Shown here one piece after another: positions 17,370 to 26,342 of a stretch of 64,000 bases of DNA. Source of the stretch: UTCHB3 sp964371075 (GTDB taxonomy: Bacteria > Bacteroidota > Ignavibacteria > Ignavibacteriales > Ignavibacteriaceae); the NCBI GenBank assembly GCA_964371075.1, contig CAYJKN010000007.1:124001-188000 (forward strand), written 5' to 3'. The translations under genes were made by a program, and so were the position numbers. The notes beneath the pieces were generated by a model. The model saw nothing but the letters and a program-made list of their open reading frames with translations. It was not told where the DNA came from and searched no databases. Position 1 is the stretch's first letter. The number at the start of each line of letters is the position of its first letter.

Positions 17370-18787
17370 TTTTTGCTTCCGCCGTTATAAACCTTGATAA
17401 GTCTGTCAAGTGACGAAATCACTCCAAGTACCACACTCCAGATTATAATTCCCCTCCCCCAAAACCAGGCATCAGAAAAGAAGAGAGAAATAAGGATATA
17501 GACGATAACCCAGATTGAGATGAAAGCATGAACATTAAAAGGTGTATCTTCTGCCTCTTTAAAAATCTTTCTCGTCCTCCTGACAAGATATGAAAGGAAA
17601 AAAATCAAGCCGATAAATCCCAGAATTCCTGCTTCTACAAGGATTGCTAAATAACCGTGATGCATCGAATACATCTCAACAAATTTCTTAAATAGTACTT
17701 CGGGGAGTTGGTTGTAAAATCTTGATGTGTAAGGAAAGGTATAAATTCCAATTCCGATAATTGGATGTTGCAAGAATCCATTTAGTCCGGTTGACCAAAT
17801 AAAATATCGGGTAACAAGTGAGTTGGAAATATCACCTGACTCAAGACTTTCGGTGGTGAGTTTTGATTTTTCAGAGAGTCTAAAGAATGAAGTTCCAAAA
17901 TAACTAATAAGACCTCCACCTCCCACAAAAACAATCACCAACGCGATTACCCCGTAGCGAATCAGTTTTTGCCTTCTAATTTTAAGGTATCCTGACTTTA
18001 TAATCAAGTGGGTAAATGACATAATTAGAACAACCCCTGCATTCAACCAAACATTTCTGGTCTTGGTAAAAATCAGAGATAAAACCATTATGGTGAACAT
18101 AGATCCGAACAACCATTTGTTTCTACCCCTGGCATACAACATCAGGATAAAAACAACAACAATCGCAAGCCCCAACATGTCAACATAAATAATCCCTGCA
18201 AAGCCAAAAGCCCTTCTTCCTACTGTAAGCCCCTGATAGATGGAGTAAAATGCATTTAAGGTGATCATCCCAAGGTAGAACATGACAAGGAAGTTAACTT
18301 TTTTTAGTGTTGTAAGCGTGTTGCTCAATATAAAAATAAGTGTTAAAACTATTCCCCATTGCAAGAAATTAAGAGCTCCAATACCGGGTGCTTTGCTGTT
18401 AACCAGCGAGGGGAGAAGTGTTAAAAGAAAAAATATCATTACTCCAGTAAAAGGTGTTTTTCCATCTTTAAAGGTAAAACCTTTATTGGTCACCGCGAAT
18501 GAAAGTAAAAGATAAAAAACCATGAAGGCAGAGAGACTATAATAAAAGAAAGGATTGATTTCCAGGAATAGTGAGACTAAAAAAATTGATAGGGCAATTC
18601 TGAAATTTAACAAACCAATCATTAATAGAGGGAAAGCAACAAGTCCGATTCGGGTTGTGAATTTTGTCCCTGAATCTGCGAGATAATATGTTAAAGGGAT
18701 AATCAAAACGACTGTAAAAAGCAAAAGGACAAGGTTGAATTTCCAATCATTGCCCTCTTTTCTAATTACATAAGAATCATTCAACAA
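17366..18787 (-). CDS. O-antigen ligase / Wzy-type polymerase
   Basis: A 473-residue polytopic protein with about 11-12 hydrophobic helices and a large periplasmic loop containing GFLQHPIIGIGIYTFPYTSRFYNQLP...FVEMYSMHHGYLAILVEAGILGFIGLI, the O-antigen polymerase/ligase signature with HxxxL near the last loop. It polymerises repeat units or ligates the chain to an acceptor. It starts at TTG 18787, overlapping the Wzz-like gene by 11 bp, and ends in the TTGA shared with wzx. Confidence 0.83.
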   Translation of the reverse strand: MLNDSYVIRKEGNDWKFNLVLLLFTVVLIIPLTYYLADSGTKFTTRIGLVAFPLLMIGLLNFRIALSIFLVSLFLEINPFFYYSLSAFMVFYLLLSFAVTNKGFTFKDGKTPFTGVMIFFLLTLLPSLVNSKAPGIGALNFLQWGIVLTLIFILSNTLTTLKKVNFLVMFYLGMITLNAFYSIYQGLTVGRRAFGFAGIIYVDMLGLAIVVVFILMLYARGRNKWLFGSMFTIMVLSLIFTKTRNVWLNAGVVLIMSFTHLIIKSGYLKIRRQKLIRYGVIALVIVFVGGGGLISYFGTSFFRLSEKSKLTTESLESGDISNSLVTRYFIWSTGLNGFLQHPIIGIGIYTFPYTSRFYNQLPEVLFKKFVEMYSMHHGYLAILVEAGILGFIGLIFFLSYLVRRTRKIFKEAEDTPFNVHAFISIWVIVYILISLFFSDAWFWGRGIIIWSVVLGVISSLDRLIKVYNGGSKN

Positions 18788-19967
18788 ATTTTCGCAACCT
18801 GAAAATATTATTAAGGATGAATTTTATCTTGGGGTCTTCAACTTTTGATGCTATTTCCCTCACAATCAATGCAAACGCAAAAAGACCGGTAGAGAAGATA
18901 ACAATTATCAAAGTGTAGAGTAAAAGGGGTGGATAAACTTTTTTGTCGTTAGCGACGGCATTATCAAGGGTGAGTATTACAGGTGTATCTTTCTGTTCAT
19001 CAAACTTGGCCTGTTCATACACAGGGAGAAGAAATTCAAGCATTTCATTATTTATTTTTACATCTCTGTAAAGTCTGAAATATTCGATTGCCTTTGTGGG
19101 GAGGGATGCCATGGGAAGTAAAACGGATGAACCGTTTTTTCCCGATTTAATCTCTTTAATCTTTTTCTCGAGTGAGGTCAAAGCATCTTTTAAATTTATG
19201 ACTGAGGGGGTGTTGGCTCCAAGCATTTTTTCAGCGGTTTCATACTCAACCTGTTTCCTTGCGAGTTCCATCTCGAATTCCGCAAAGGCACTTACACTTG
19301 CCTTTACCTGCTGTTCTGCCTCAAAAACGCCATTCTTTTTCTGGTACGCCTCAAGATTATCTTCTGCTGCCCTTAAATCAACCACTACTTCATTATATCT
19401 TTTTTCGAGGAATATCCTGTTGTCCTTTGTCTTTCGAGTGTTGATTTCGAGTACCTTTTTATTCAGCAGATTGACAATAAAATTGGCAATGTCTGCCGCC
19501 TTTTTAGGATTTTTACTTCTCACAGTTACAGAAACAGAGAGGTCATCATTATTTACGACCGTAATATCATTCATTACTTTTCTTAGCAGGTCAGCAAAAA
19601 ATTTATGTTCATACTCTTTACGAAGATCGAATTTATCGATAATTTCAGTAATTGTTGTTCTGCTGTAAATTATTGTCAGATAAAAATCAAGATTTGTGGC
19701 AGTTCCACCCAAATTTGATAAGCCACCAATCGGCAAACCTGAGATATTCTTTAGAAGAGATGATACCCCTCCAGACTTACCTGATTCATAAGGAACAACC
19801 ACTGCTGTAGATTCAAATTTTTCATCGATCAAATAGTATATTGACAAATATCCCAAAACTGCTGTTAAAATGGCAACAAAAAAGAGAAGTAGTTTTTTCC
19901 TGACCAGGACTACTACAATATCCAGGATTTCAATTTTTCGCTCTTCAGTAATTTTAATTTCTGTCAT
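18777..19967 (-). CDS. Chain-length determinant / Wzz-like protein
   Basis: About 396 residues from the ATG at 19967 (a TTG at 19994 would add nine). It has an N-terminal membrane helix (KKLLLFFVAILTAVLGYLSIYYLI), a long periplasmic segment with STAVVVPYESGKSGGVSSLLKNIS and predicted coiled coil (RAAEDNLEAYQKKNGVFEAEQQVKASVSAFAEFEMELARKQVE...), and a second helix near the C-terminus. This is the Wzz/GumC-type architecture that controls glycan chain length. No kinase domain is fused. First gene of the Wzz-Wzy-Wzx-GT operon. Confidence 0.85.
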   Translation of the reverse strand: MTEIKITEERKIEILDIVVVLVRKKLLLFFVAILTAVLGYLSIYYLIDEKFESTAVVVPYESGKSGGVSSLLKNISGLPIGGLSNLGGTATNLDFYLTIIYSRTTITEIIDKFDLRKEYEHKFFADLLRKVMNDITVVNNDDLSVSVTVRSKNPKKAADIANFIVNLLNKKVLEINTRKTKDNRIFLEKRYNEVVVDLRAAEDNLEAYQKKNGVFEAEQQVKASVSAFAEFEMELARKQVEYETAEKMLGANTPSVINLKDALTSLEKKIKEIKSGKNGSSVLLPMASLPTKAIEYFRLYRDVKINNEMLEFLLPVYEQAKFDEQKDTPVILTLDNAVANDKKVYPPLLLYTLIIVIFSTGLFAFALIVREIASKVEDPKIKFILNNIFRLRKFVE

Positions 19968-20147
19968 CTTCACTATTTGAGGTTTAAGGGTCAAAAGAAT
20001 TTTAAATGGAAATGCAATATAATTATTTTATAAGCTAAAAATTGAGATGGGATTTTTACTTACCTCTTTTATAACCATTTTATATTTTTTTACCGAATTC
20101 ATTATTAATATATTCATGCAAATAAAATAAAAAATTGGAATAATTTA

Positions 20148-21614
20148 ATGTTCTTACGTTCTACGTTTTATCCGTCAAAATATTTATTGCTTATGTTGCC
20201 TCTTTTTCTTCTAAACTCATGCAATAATTCTTTTGTCGGGCCCGTTACCGATGTGCTTCCAATTCAAAACGATACAACCTCGTCCCCGGGGATCGAAAAT
20301 GTATATCCTGTCCCTACTGAGACACAACTTGCATGGCAGGATACTGAACTTGTCATGTTTATTCATTTCGGAATGAATACTTTTACCGGAAGAGATATCG
20401 GTGAGGGAAACGAAAGCCCGGCACTTTTCTCACCTCCGAAAGTTGATGTAAAACAATGGGTCTCCGTTGCAAAAGCAGCCGGTTTTAATTACTTGATTCT
20501 TACAGCAAAACATCATGACGGTTTTTGTCTTTGGCCTTCTCAATTCACCGAACACTCTGTAAAAAACAGTCCTTACAAAGGTGGAAATGGAGATATCGTT
20601 AAGGAATTATCTGATGAATGTGCTTTGCAAGGGATCAAATTTGGTTACTATCTTTCGATATACGACAGGAATTCAAGCTTTTACGGCACAGCTGCATACA
20701 ATGATTATTATCGGAATCAAATGATGGAATTGTTATCAAACTATGGTGACATCCATGAAATATGGCTTGATGGTTATCTTGGTGTAAATCCAACGATTAC
20801 CCATCAAATGTTTGACTGGTTAAGTTTTGCAGAACTTTCGAAGTCGCTCCAGCGTAATTCTCTTATGGCTATTATGGGCCCAGATATCAGATGGGTCGGC
20901 AATGAGGACGGATTGGGTTCCGAGACCGATTGGTCTTTCACCCACTCACACCCGGCACACCATGGAATTTCAGATGTGGAAGTATGGTGGCCAACTGAAT
21001 GTGATGTGTCGATAAGACCTGCCTGGTTTTATCATGACTATGAGGATAATGAAGTGAAATCGGCTGTCTCCCTCGCCGAACTTTATTTAAAATCTGTAGG
21101 GAGGAACAGCCAGCTTCTCCTGAATGTCCCGCCAACCACAGGTGGTGTTTTTCATGAAAATGATATTAACAGCCTGCTCGGATTCAGAAGAATTATTGAC
21201 GATATTTTTAGAACCAATCTTTTTCTTGGGGCAGTGGCAACAGCAAGCAATTCAAGAATCGGAGATACTTACTTTTCCCCCGCAATGGCAATTGATGGAA
21301 ACAGAAACACATTTTGGGTCCCCGAGATAGGGATAAGAATTGCCGATCTTACAGTTGATATGGGAGCAACAGAGCGAATCAACTATTTCAGGATAGAAGA
21401 AGCCATTAGATATGGACAGCGTGTGAAAGGTTTTAAGGTTGAAGGTTATGTAAACGGTTCGTGGGTTACTCTCGCTGAGGGAACTACAATTGGGCGGTCA
21501 AGAATATTAAAACTTGACACACCCGCCGAAGTATCCAAAGTTAGATTAAAGATCAAAGATGCACGGGGTGCACCCGCTATCAGACTATTTGGAGCTTATT
21601 TCTACGAAAATTAA
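20148..21614 (+). CDS. Lipoprotein alpha-L-fucosidase, GH29 family (second paralogue)
   Basis: A 488-residue lipoprotein (LFLLNSC, Cys25) very similar along its whole length to the product of 4931-6391: WQDTELVMFIHFGMNT, LTAKHHDGFCLWPS, HEIWLDGYLG (nucleophile candidate D208), GPDIRWVGNEDG, LLLNVPPT and the C-terminal F5/8-like domain ending PAIRLFGAYFYEN. The two genes have drifted at many bases, so the duplication is not recent. It stands alone between the divergent wzz operon and the convergent DegT gene, whose end is only 2 bp away. Confidence 0.85.
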   Translation: MFLRSTFYPSKYLLLMLPLFLLNSCNNSFVGPVTDVLPIQNDTTSSPGIENVYPVPTETQLAWQDTELVMFIHFGMNTFTGRDIGEGNESPALFSPPKVDVKQWVSVAKAAGFNYLILTAKHHDGFCLWPSQFTEHSVKNSPYKGGNGDIVKELSDECALQGIKFGYYLSIYDRNSSFYGTAAYNDYYRNQMMELLSNYGDIHEIWLDGYLGVNPTITHQMFDWLSFAELSKSLQRNSLMAIMGPDIRWVGNEDGLGSETDWSFTHSHPAHHGISDVEVWWPTECDVSIRPAWFYHDYEDNEVKSAVSLAELYLKSVGRNSQLLLNVPPTTGGVFHENDINSLLGFRRIIDDIFRTNLFLGAVATASNSRIGDTYFSPAMAIDGNRNTFWVPEIGIRIADLTVDMGATERINYFRIEEAIRYGQRVKGFKVEGYVNGSWVTLAEGTTIGRSRILKLDTPAEVSKVRLKIKDARGAPAIRLFGAYFYEN

Positions 21615-21616
21615 TT

Positions 21617-22771
21617 CTATTTAAGAATATCTTCGAGTGCTTTGACCACATCATTAACATCCTCATCGGTCAGCTTCGCTGAAAACGGGATGGAAAGAGT
21701 TCTCTCTGATATAAAATCGGAATTGGGGAAATCACCAATTTTGTACCCAAATTCCTGCTGATAAAAAGGATGCCAGTTTAGCCCAAGATAGTGAACACCT
21801 GTGCCTATTTTTCTCTTGTGCAGTTCTGTGATTAACTGATCCCTGGTTATTTTTGTTTTGGTATCATCCACTAAGATGATGTAAAGATGAAGTCCATGAC
21901 GCGAAGTCGGGTCGGTTGCTGTTGGCAGAATCAGAGGCAAATCTTTTAATCTTCTGTTATATTCATCCCAAACCTGCTGCCTTCTCTCATGAAATCTTTC
22001 AACTTTCCGAAGCTGGTGAATTCCAAGTGAAGCCTGAATATCGGTCATATTATACTTAAATCCGGGAAAGACGATCTGATAATGTTTGTAACCGTCATCC
22101 GAAAATCTTTTCCAGGCATCTTTGCTCATACCATGAAGAGCATAAATTTTTAATCTGTTGGCAATTGCTTCATTATTGGTAACGATCATACCACCTTCTG
22201 AGGTGGTAAGATTTTTTGTAACATAAAAACTGTAACTTGTCAAGTCATTGAAAGTACCGATCTTTTTCCCCAAAAATTCAGTCTCAATTGCATGGGCAGC
22301 ATCGTTAATGATATGTATGCCATATTCATTTGCAATCTCATTTAATTTGTCCATATCAACGGCCCTTCCCGCAAAATGTACGGGTATAATCGCTTTTGTC
22401 CTTGAAGTGATTTTTCTTCTGACATCTTCAAAATCGAGGGTCATTGATTCCCGGTCAACATCAACAAAAACAGGCTTGGCACCGGAATGAATAACAGCAT
22501 TGGCTGTTGCTGCAAATGTTAGTGCTGGAACAATTACCTCGTCCCCCTCTTTGATCCCAAGCGCCACAACGCTCAGGTGAAGCCCAGCAGTGCAGCTTGC
22601 AACTGCTATTGCATATTTTACACCAACATAATTTTTAAAATCTTCCTCAAACTGTGCAACTTTTGGTCCAGTTCCGATCCAACCCGATTTTAAAGTAGCA
22701 ACTACTTCGTTTATCTCATCCTGTTCAATTAAGGGACTGCCAAATACAAGATAATTATCTCTCATTTTCAA
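21617..22771 (-). CDS. DegT/DnrJ/EryC1-family PLP aminotransferase
   Basis: A 384-residue sugar aminotransferase-type enzyme. YLVFGSPLIEQDEINEVVATLKSGWIGTGPKVAQFE is the family N-terminus, INDAAHA supplies the PLP-binding Asp (D157), and SYSFYVTKNLTTSEGGMI carries the Schiff-base Lys (K186). It converts a ketosugar nucleotide into an aminosugar, as ArnB and WecE do. It stands before the DprE-like pair in transcription direction with an approximately 90-bp gap, so co-transcription is uncertain. The short N-terminus MKM offers two ATGs. Confidence 0.85.
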   Translation of the reverse strand: MKMRDNYLVFGSPLIEQDEINEVVATLKSGWIGTGPKVAQFEEDFKNYVGVKYAIAVASCTAGLHLSVVALGIKEGDEVIVPALTFAATANAVIHSGAKPVFVDVDRESMTLDFEDVRRKITSRTKAIIPVHFAGRAVDMDKLNEIANEYGIHIINDAAHAIETEFLGKKIGTFNDLTSYSFYVTKNLTTSEGGMIVTNNEAIANRLKIYALHGMSKDAWKRFSDDGYKHYQIVFPGFKYNMTDIQASLGIHQLRKVERFHERRQQVWDEYNRRLKDLPLILPTATDPTSRHGLHLYIILVDDTKTKITRDQLITELHKRKIGTGVHYLGLNWHPFYQQEFGYKIGDFPNSDFISERTLSIPFSAKLTDEDVNDVVKALEDILK

Positions 22772-22862
22772 TAACTTTTGCTTTATTCAAATAAACTAAA
22801 CTTTTAAAATAACGATTTGTTGCGATTAATTTGCCACACAATCGGGTGAACCGTTTCCTGAT

Positions 22863-23594
22863 TTACAAATCAAGTTTTACAAATATCCTTTCGGGAATAA
22901 ACTTGACGACGGACATTATTATCCTCCAATAGCCGGGAGTGTAGATAACATGTTTTTTTGATCTGAATCCGTTGTAAATCATTTTTGCCACCTGCTCCGG
23001 CTCTGCGGTAAGCGGTTTTGGGGTTTCGATCCCCTGAAGCATTTTGGTGTTGATGAATCCGGGCTGCACCGACAAAACTTCCACTCCCTTTTTTGAGAGC
23101 CGCTGCCTCAGACCTGAAAGATATGCAGTAAATCCAGCCTTGGCGGCTCCATAGATGTAATTTTTCATTCTTCCACGGTCACCGGCGACACTTGAAATAC
23201 CAATTATCGATCCACTCCCCTTCTCCTCAAAATAATTTGCCACTTCATTTAATAAACTTACAATTCCCGTAAAATTTGTGTTTATGACTGTGAGAGTTGC
23301 AGATTGATCTCTTTCTGTAACATTTTGGTCACCCAAAAGTCCTGCAGCAGCAACAACTACCTCAGGTTTTGGGTTCAGATTACTAAAAAATTCAGGGTGG
23401 GTTTCAAACTTTAACACATCAAGATATATCGTTTCGACCTTAATTCCATACCGGATTTGCAAATCTGCGGCAGTTTTATTAATATCCACAACATTTCTTC
23501 CGGCAAGTTGAAGGTTAAAACCCCCTTTTGCAAACTCTACTGCAAGAGCCTTTGCCACATCACTTCCCGCTCCGATGATTAAACAATATTTCAT
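22863..23594 (-). CDS. SDR reductase, DprE2-like
   Basis: A 243-residue classical short-chain dehydrogenase. LIIGAGSDVAKALAVEFAKGG is the NAD(P) motif, VVAAAGLLGDQ corresponds to the NAG region, and the active site is S134/S135 with Y148 and K152 (YGAAK). Adjacent to a DprE1-like FAD oxidase it matches the two-step epimerisation of polyprenyl-phosphoryl ribose to arabinose: DprE1 oxidises C2 and DprE2 reduces the keto intermediate. Its ATG overlaps the DprE1-like stop in ATGA (23591-23594). Assignment rests mainly on that pairing. Confidence 0.78.
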   Translation of the reverse strand: MKYCLIIGAGSDVAKALAVEFAKGGFNLQLAGRNVVDINKTAADLQIRYGIKVETIYLDVLKFETHPEFFSNLNPKPEVVVAAAGLLGDQNVTERDQSATLTVINTNFTGIVSLLNEVANYFEEKGSGSIIGISSVAGDRGRMKNYIYGAAKAGFTAYLSGLRQRLSKKGVEVLSVQPGFINTKMLQGIETPKPLTAEPEQVAKMIYNGFRSKKHVIYTPGYWRIIMSVVKFIPERIFVKLDL

Positions 23595-24925
23595 GTCAGT
23601 TCCAGCCTTTTTGATTGCCTTGATGAAAAAACTCCTTCAGGATCATATTTTTTCTTAATTTCAAGAAACTCTGCAAGCCTTGGATATCCTTTTTTAAATG
23701 TTTGTGGATCAAGCCTTGAGTCCTTTGTAAAATAAAATCTTCCACCGTGTTTCAGAACTATTTCATCGAGTTTTTTAAGAAATTTTAAGAGTCCGGGCAT
23801 TATCGGGAAATCAAGTGCAAGTGTATATCCTTCAAGCGGGAACGAAATCATAGATTCCTGTTTACCAAAAAGTTTTAATACCGCAAGAAATGAACCCCTC
23901 CCTTCAACAGCTATCGATTGTAAAACTTCTTTCATTCCATCCCTGCTGGTTTCCAACGGAAGCACAAACTGATACTGAAGAAATCCCTTTTTACCATAAA
24001 TTCTGTTCCAGTTTGCGATTGCATCAAGCGGATAAAAGAAAGGATCAAGATGAATAATTCCGTTCCCTTTCATCTTGTTCATCATGTAATAAAAACCGTT
24101 AAACAATTTGATAGTGAGGGAATTTAGTGATCCCGAAGGGAAATTGAAGGGAACACCAAGCATCCCCTTGTTTTGATAAAAAAGTGGAGTGTTTGCAAAT
24201 GGTGTATTTTTAATATCTTCTAAATTAGCGTGTTCTCCCCTGAAAAGTATCGATTTCCCGAGGTTTTTTCCCTTGGCAAGACAGTCGATCCACGCAACCG
24301 AATAGGTAAATTCTTTTGATTCATCAAATAATCTCATCACAGTGTCAAGATTCTCAGCCGGAAGAGCCTCCTGCTTGATAAAAGCAGTTTCTATCTTTTT
24401 TAATGAGAATTCGGCCTCAAGGATTATCCCGGTTAACCCCATTCCACCTATCGTGGCATAAAACAGATCACTTTTTTCAGTCGGCGAACATAAAACTGTT
24501 TCACCCGAGGCGAGAAGAATTTTCATTTCTCTCACCCAGTTGCCAAAACAAACCTCTTTGTGATGATTTTTGCCATGAACATCAGAGGCGATTGCACCTC
24601 CAACCGTTATAAATTTTGTTCCCGGTGTAACAGGAAGAAACCATCCCTTGGGGACAAAAAACTCAAGAATTGTTGAAAACGAAACTCCGGCTTCACACCT
24701 GATCACTCCTGTTTCCTCGTTAAAAGCCAGAAATCTGTCCATTCCTGTAACATCAACAATTGTCTCAGCAAGTGAGCTGTCGCCGTATGATCTGCCAAGC
24801 CCCCGGGCAATCAATTCAACACCCTTTTTAACTTGCTTTTGGGCTCTTAATTCATCGGTAATTTCAAATACATTTGCGTCAACTACAGGGTATTTACCCC
24901 AGTTGCTAATTTTTTGTTTTTTCAT
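23591..24925 (-). CDS. FAD-linked oxidase, DprE1-like (polyprenylphosphoryl-ribose 2-oxidase)
   Basis: A 444-residue VAO/FAD_binding_4 protein: ARGLGRSYGDSS (41-51), GWFLPVTPGTKFITVGGAIASDVHGKNHH (FAD-binding, 94-122), IGGMGLTGIILEAEF, and YFTKDSRLDPQTF with K401 aligning with the catalytic-site Lys418 of mycobacterial DprE1. In EGYTLALDFP, A370 stands where the mycobacterial enzyme has Cys387, the residue trapped by benzothiazinones. It should oxidise the C2 hydroxyl of a polyprenyl-phosphate pentose. It forms a coupled pair with the following SDR. Confidence 0.82.
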   Translation of the reverse strand: MKKQKISNWGKYPVVDANVFEITDELRAQKQVKKGVELIARGLGRSYGDSSLAETIVDVTGMDRFLAFNEETGVIRCEAGVSFSTILEFFVPKGWFLPVTPGTKFITVGGAIASDVHGKNHHKEVCFGNWVREMKILLASGETVLCSPTEKSDLFYATIGGMGLTGIILEAEFSLKKIETAFIKQEALPAENLDTVMRLFDESKEFTYSVAWIDCLAKGKNLGKSILFRGEHANLEDIKNTPFANTPLFYQNKGMLGVPFNFPSGSLNSLTIKLFNGFYYMMNKMKGNGIIHLDPFFYPLDAIANWNRIYGKKGFLQYQFVLPLETSRDGMKEVLQSIAVEGRGSFLAVLKLFGKQESMISFPLEGYTLALDFPIMPGLLKFLKKLDEIVLKHGGRFYFTKDSRLDPQTFKKGYPRLAEFLEIKKKYDPEGVFSSRQSKRLELT

Positions 24926-24970
24926 TTTTTTTGCTCTATCGGATTCCCATAATCTCTATTCGACCAGACG

Positions 24971-24978
24971 CAAATATA
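24971..24978 (-). promoter_or_regulatory. Possible -7 promoter element of the DprE1-like gene
   Basis: TATATTTG on the minus strand (24978 to 24971) matches TANNTTTG exactly, about 45 bases before the ATG at 24925. No clear TTG was found at the expected -33 distance, so this is only a partial match. Confidence 0.25.
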
Positions 24979-25084
24979 ACTATTTTTCAGCAGTCACTTT
25001 GAGAATAAGAGGTGGTACAATTTGAGAGGAGGAAAGATATTGTGTTACAAAGTAAACCAATAACACTTGACAACCGGTTAAAAA

Positions 25085-25116
25085 TTGCGTAATTTACGCA
25101 ACGCTTTTTACGCAAT
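25085..25116 (+). promoter_or_regulatory. Three-half-site operator upstream of the AAA ATPase gene
   Basis: TTGCGTAA (25085-25092) and TTACGCAA (25094-25101) form a perfect palindrome around a single T, and a third copy, TTACGCAA, follows at 25108-25115 in the same orientation as the second, 14 bases away. The array ends 15 bases before the ATPase ATG. A TTGACA at 25067-25072 lies 17 bases upstream of the palindrome's centre region, so a repressor bound here could block a promoter. The binding protein is unknown. Confidence 0.5.
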
Positions 25117-25130
25117 TTTAAAAAATCAAA

Positions 25131-26255
25131 ATGAAAATCAAAAATCCCTTTATTTTAAGCAGCTATATCTCACCTGAATGGTTTTGTGACAGAGAAAAAG
25201 AGACGACACGAACCATTGATGCCGTTGTAAATGGCAGAAATCTCTTGATATTTTCTCTGCGGAGACTTGGCAAAACACAGTTGATAAAACATTCTTTCCA
25301 TTTACTGAATGAAAAACACAACTTTTCGACAGTCTATTTTGATATCCTTCACACCCGGAATCTTAACGAATTCACACAGGCATTTGCGGACTCTGTCTTC
25401 CATTCTTTGGAACCTGACACAAATTCACTATTAAAAAAAGCTACAAAAATACTTTCCAATCTTCGGGTCTCGTTAAGTTTGGATTCAATATCGGGACAGC
25501 CGTCACTACAACTTGATATAAAAGACCCGCGGGAATCGGAAGCGACGCTTTTCAAAATATTTGAATATCTGAGTTCCCTGAAAAAGAATATTGTAATTGC
25601 AATCGATGAATTTCAGAAGATAAGTGTCTATCCCGAGGATAATGTTGAAGAACTCCTCAGGTCGTTTATATCTAATTGTCCAAATGTGCGTTTCATTTTC
25701 TCGGGAAGTAGCAATCACTTGCTTATGTCGATGTTTGACTCTGCGAGCCAACCGTTTTATAAAAGCACTGAAATGATGAAACTTGAAAAAATCGAAAACG
25801 AACCATATCTCGATTTTATTAAACGACAATTTAAGAGTTTTGACAAATCAATTGATGATGGACAAATAACCGATCTATTGATGTGGTGTCGGTCCCATAC
25901 ATTTTATGTGCAATATGCTTTTAATAAACTGTTTAGTATGACAGACGCGGTGGTTTCAGATCAGGACATTACTAATGTAAAACTGACAATCCTTGAAGAA
26001 AATGCCCCTGTTTATTACTCCTGGTCGCAACTTCTCACTAAAGTTCAGTGGGACCTCCTCACAGCTATTGCCTCTGAAGGGATCATTTCTGCAATATATT
26101 CCACTGATTTCATCACAAAACACAGACTCGGCAGCACCAGTACCGTAAGAACTGCCCTGCGTGCTCTGCTCTCCCGCGAACTTGTTTATGAATCACAAGC
26201 CGGATATCAGGTCTATGATGTTTTCCTCAGCAGGTGGCTGGAGCGGGGGAAGTGA
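25131..26255 (+). CDS. AAA-type ATPase of the archaeal-ATPase (STAND-like) family
   Basis: A 374-residue protein. LLIFSLRRLGKTQLIKHSF near 39-57 is the Walker A region in the form typical of this family (RRLGKT), IVIAIDEFQKISVYPE (about 156-171) is Walker B, and VRFIFSGSSNHLLMSMF the sensor-like segment. The C-terminal 70 residues (LLTAIASEGIISAIY...STVRTALRALLSRELVYE) look like a winged helix. It stands alone behind a palindromic operator. Such solitary ATPases are often of unknown role and frequently on mobile or defence-associated regions; nothing around it here shows that. Confidence 0.75.
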   Translation: MKIKNPFILSSYISPEWFCDREKETTRTIDAVVNGRNLLIFSLRRLGKTQLIKHSFHLLNEKHNFSTVYFDILHTRNLNEFTQAFADSVFHSLEPDTNSLLKKATKILSNLRVSLSLDSISGQPSLQLDIKDPRESEATLFKIFEYLSSLKKNIVIAIDEFQKISVYPEDNVEELLRSFISNCPNVRFIFSGSSNHLLMSMFDSASQPFYKSTEMMKLEKIENEPYLDFIKRQFKSFDKSIDDGQITDLLMWCRSHTFYVQYAFNKLFSMTDAVVSDQDITNVKLTILEENAPVYYSWSQLLTKVQWDLLTAIASEGIISAIYSTDFITKHRLGSTSTVRTALRALLSRELVYESQAGYQVYDVFLSRWLERGK

Positions 26256-26342
26256 CAAAATCACATAAGCCGATTTTATTTTTCTCAACCCCAATTTGTA
26301 TTTTAGAGGTCAATAAAATTTAATAACACTAACAGAGCCGCC

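Noticed and set aside
19096..19668. 190-codon plus-strand open frame inside the Wzz-like gene
   Set aside because: Low-complexity Ser/Leu-rich translation opposite a coiled-coil coding region; the minus-strand protein is clearly real.
25131..26255. ATPase as part of a phage-defence island
   Set aside because: No nuclease, transposase, integrase or second defence gene is adjacent; neighbours are a glycan operon and DUF1801/fab genes.
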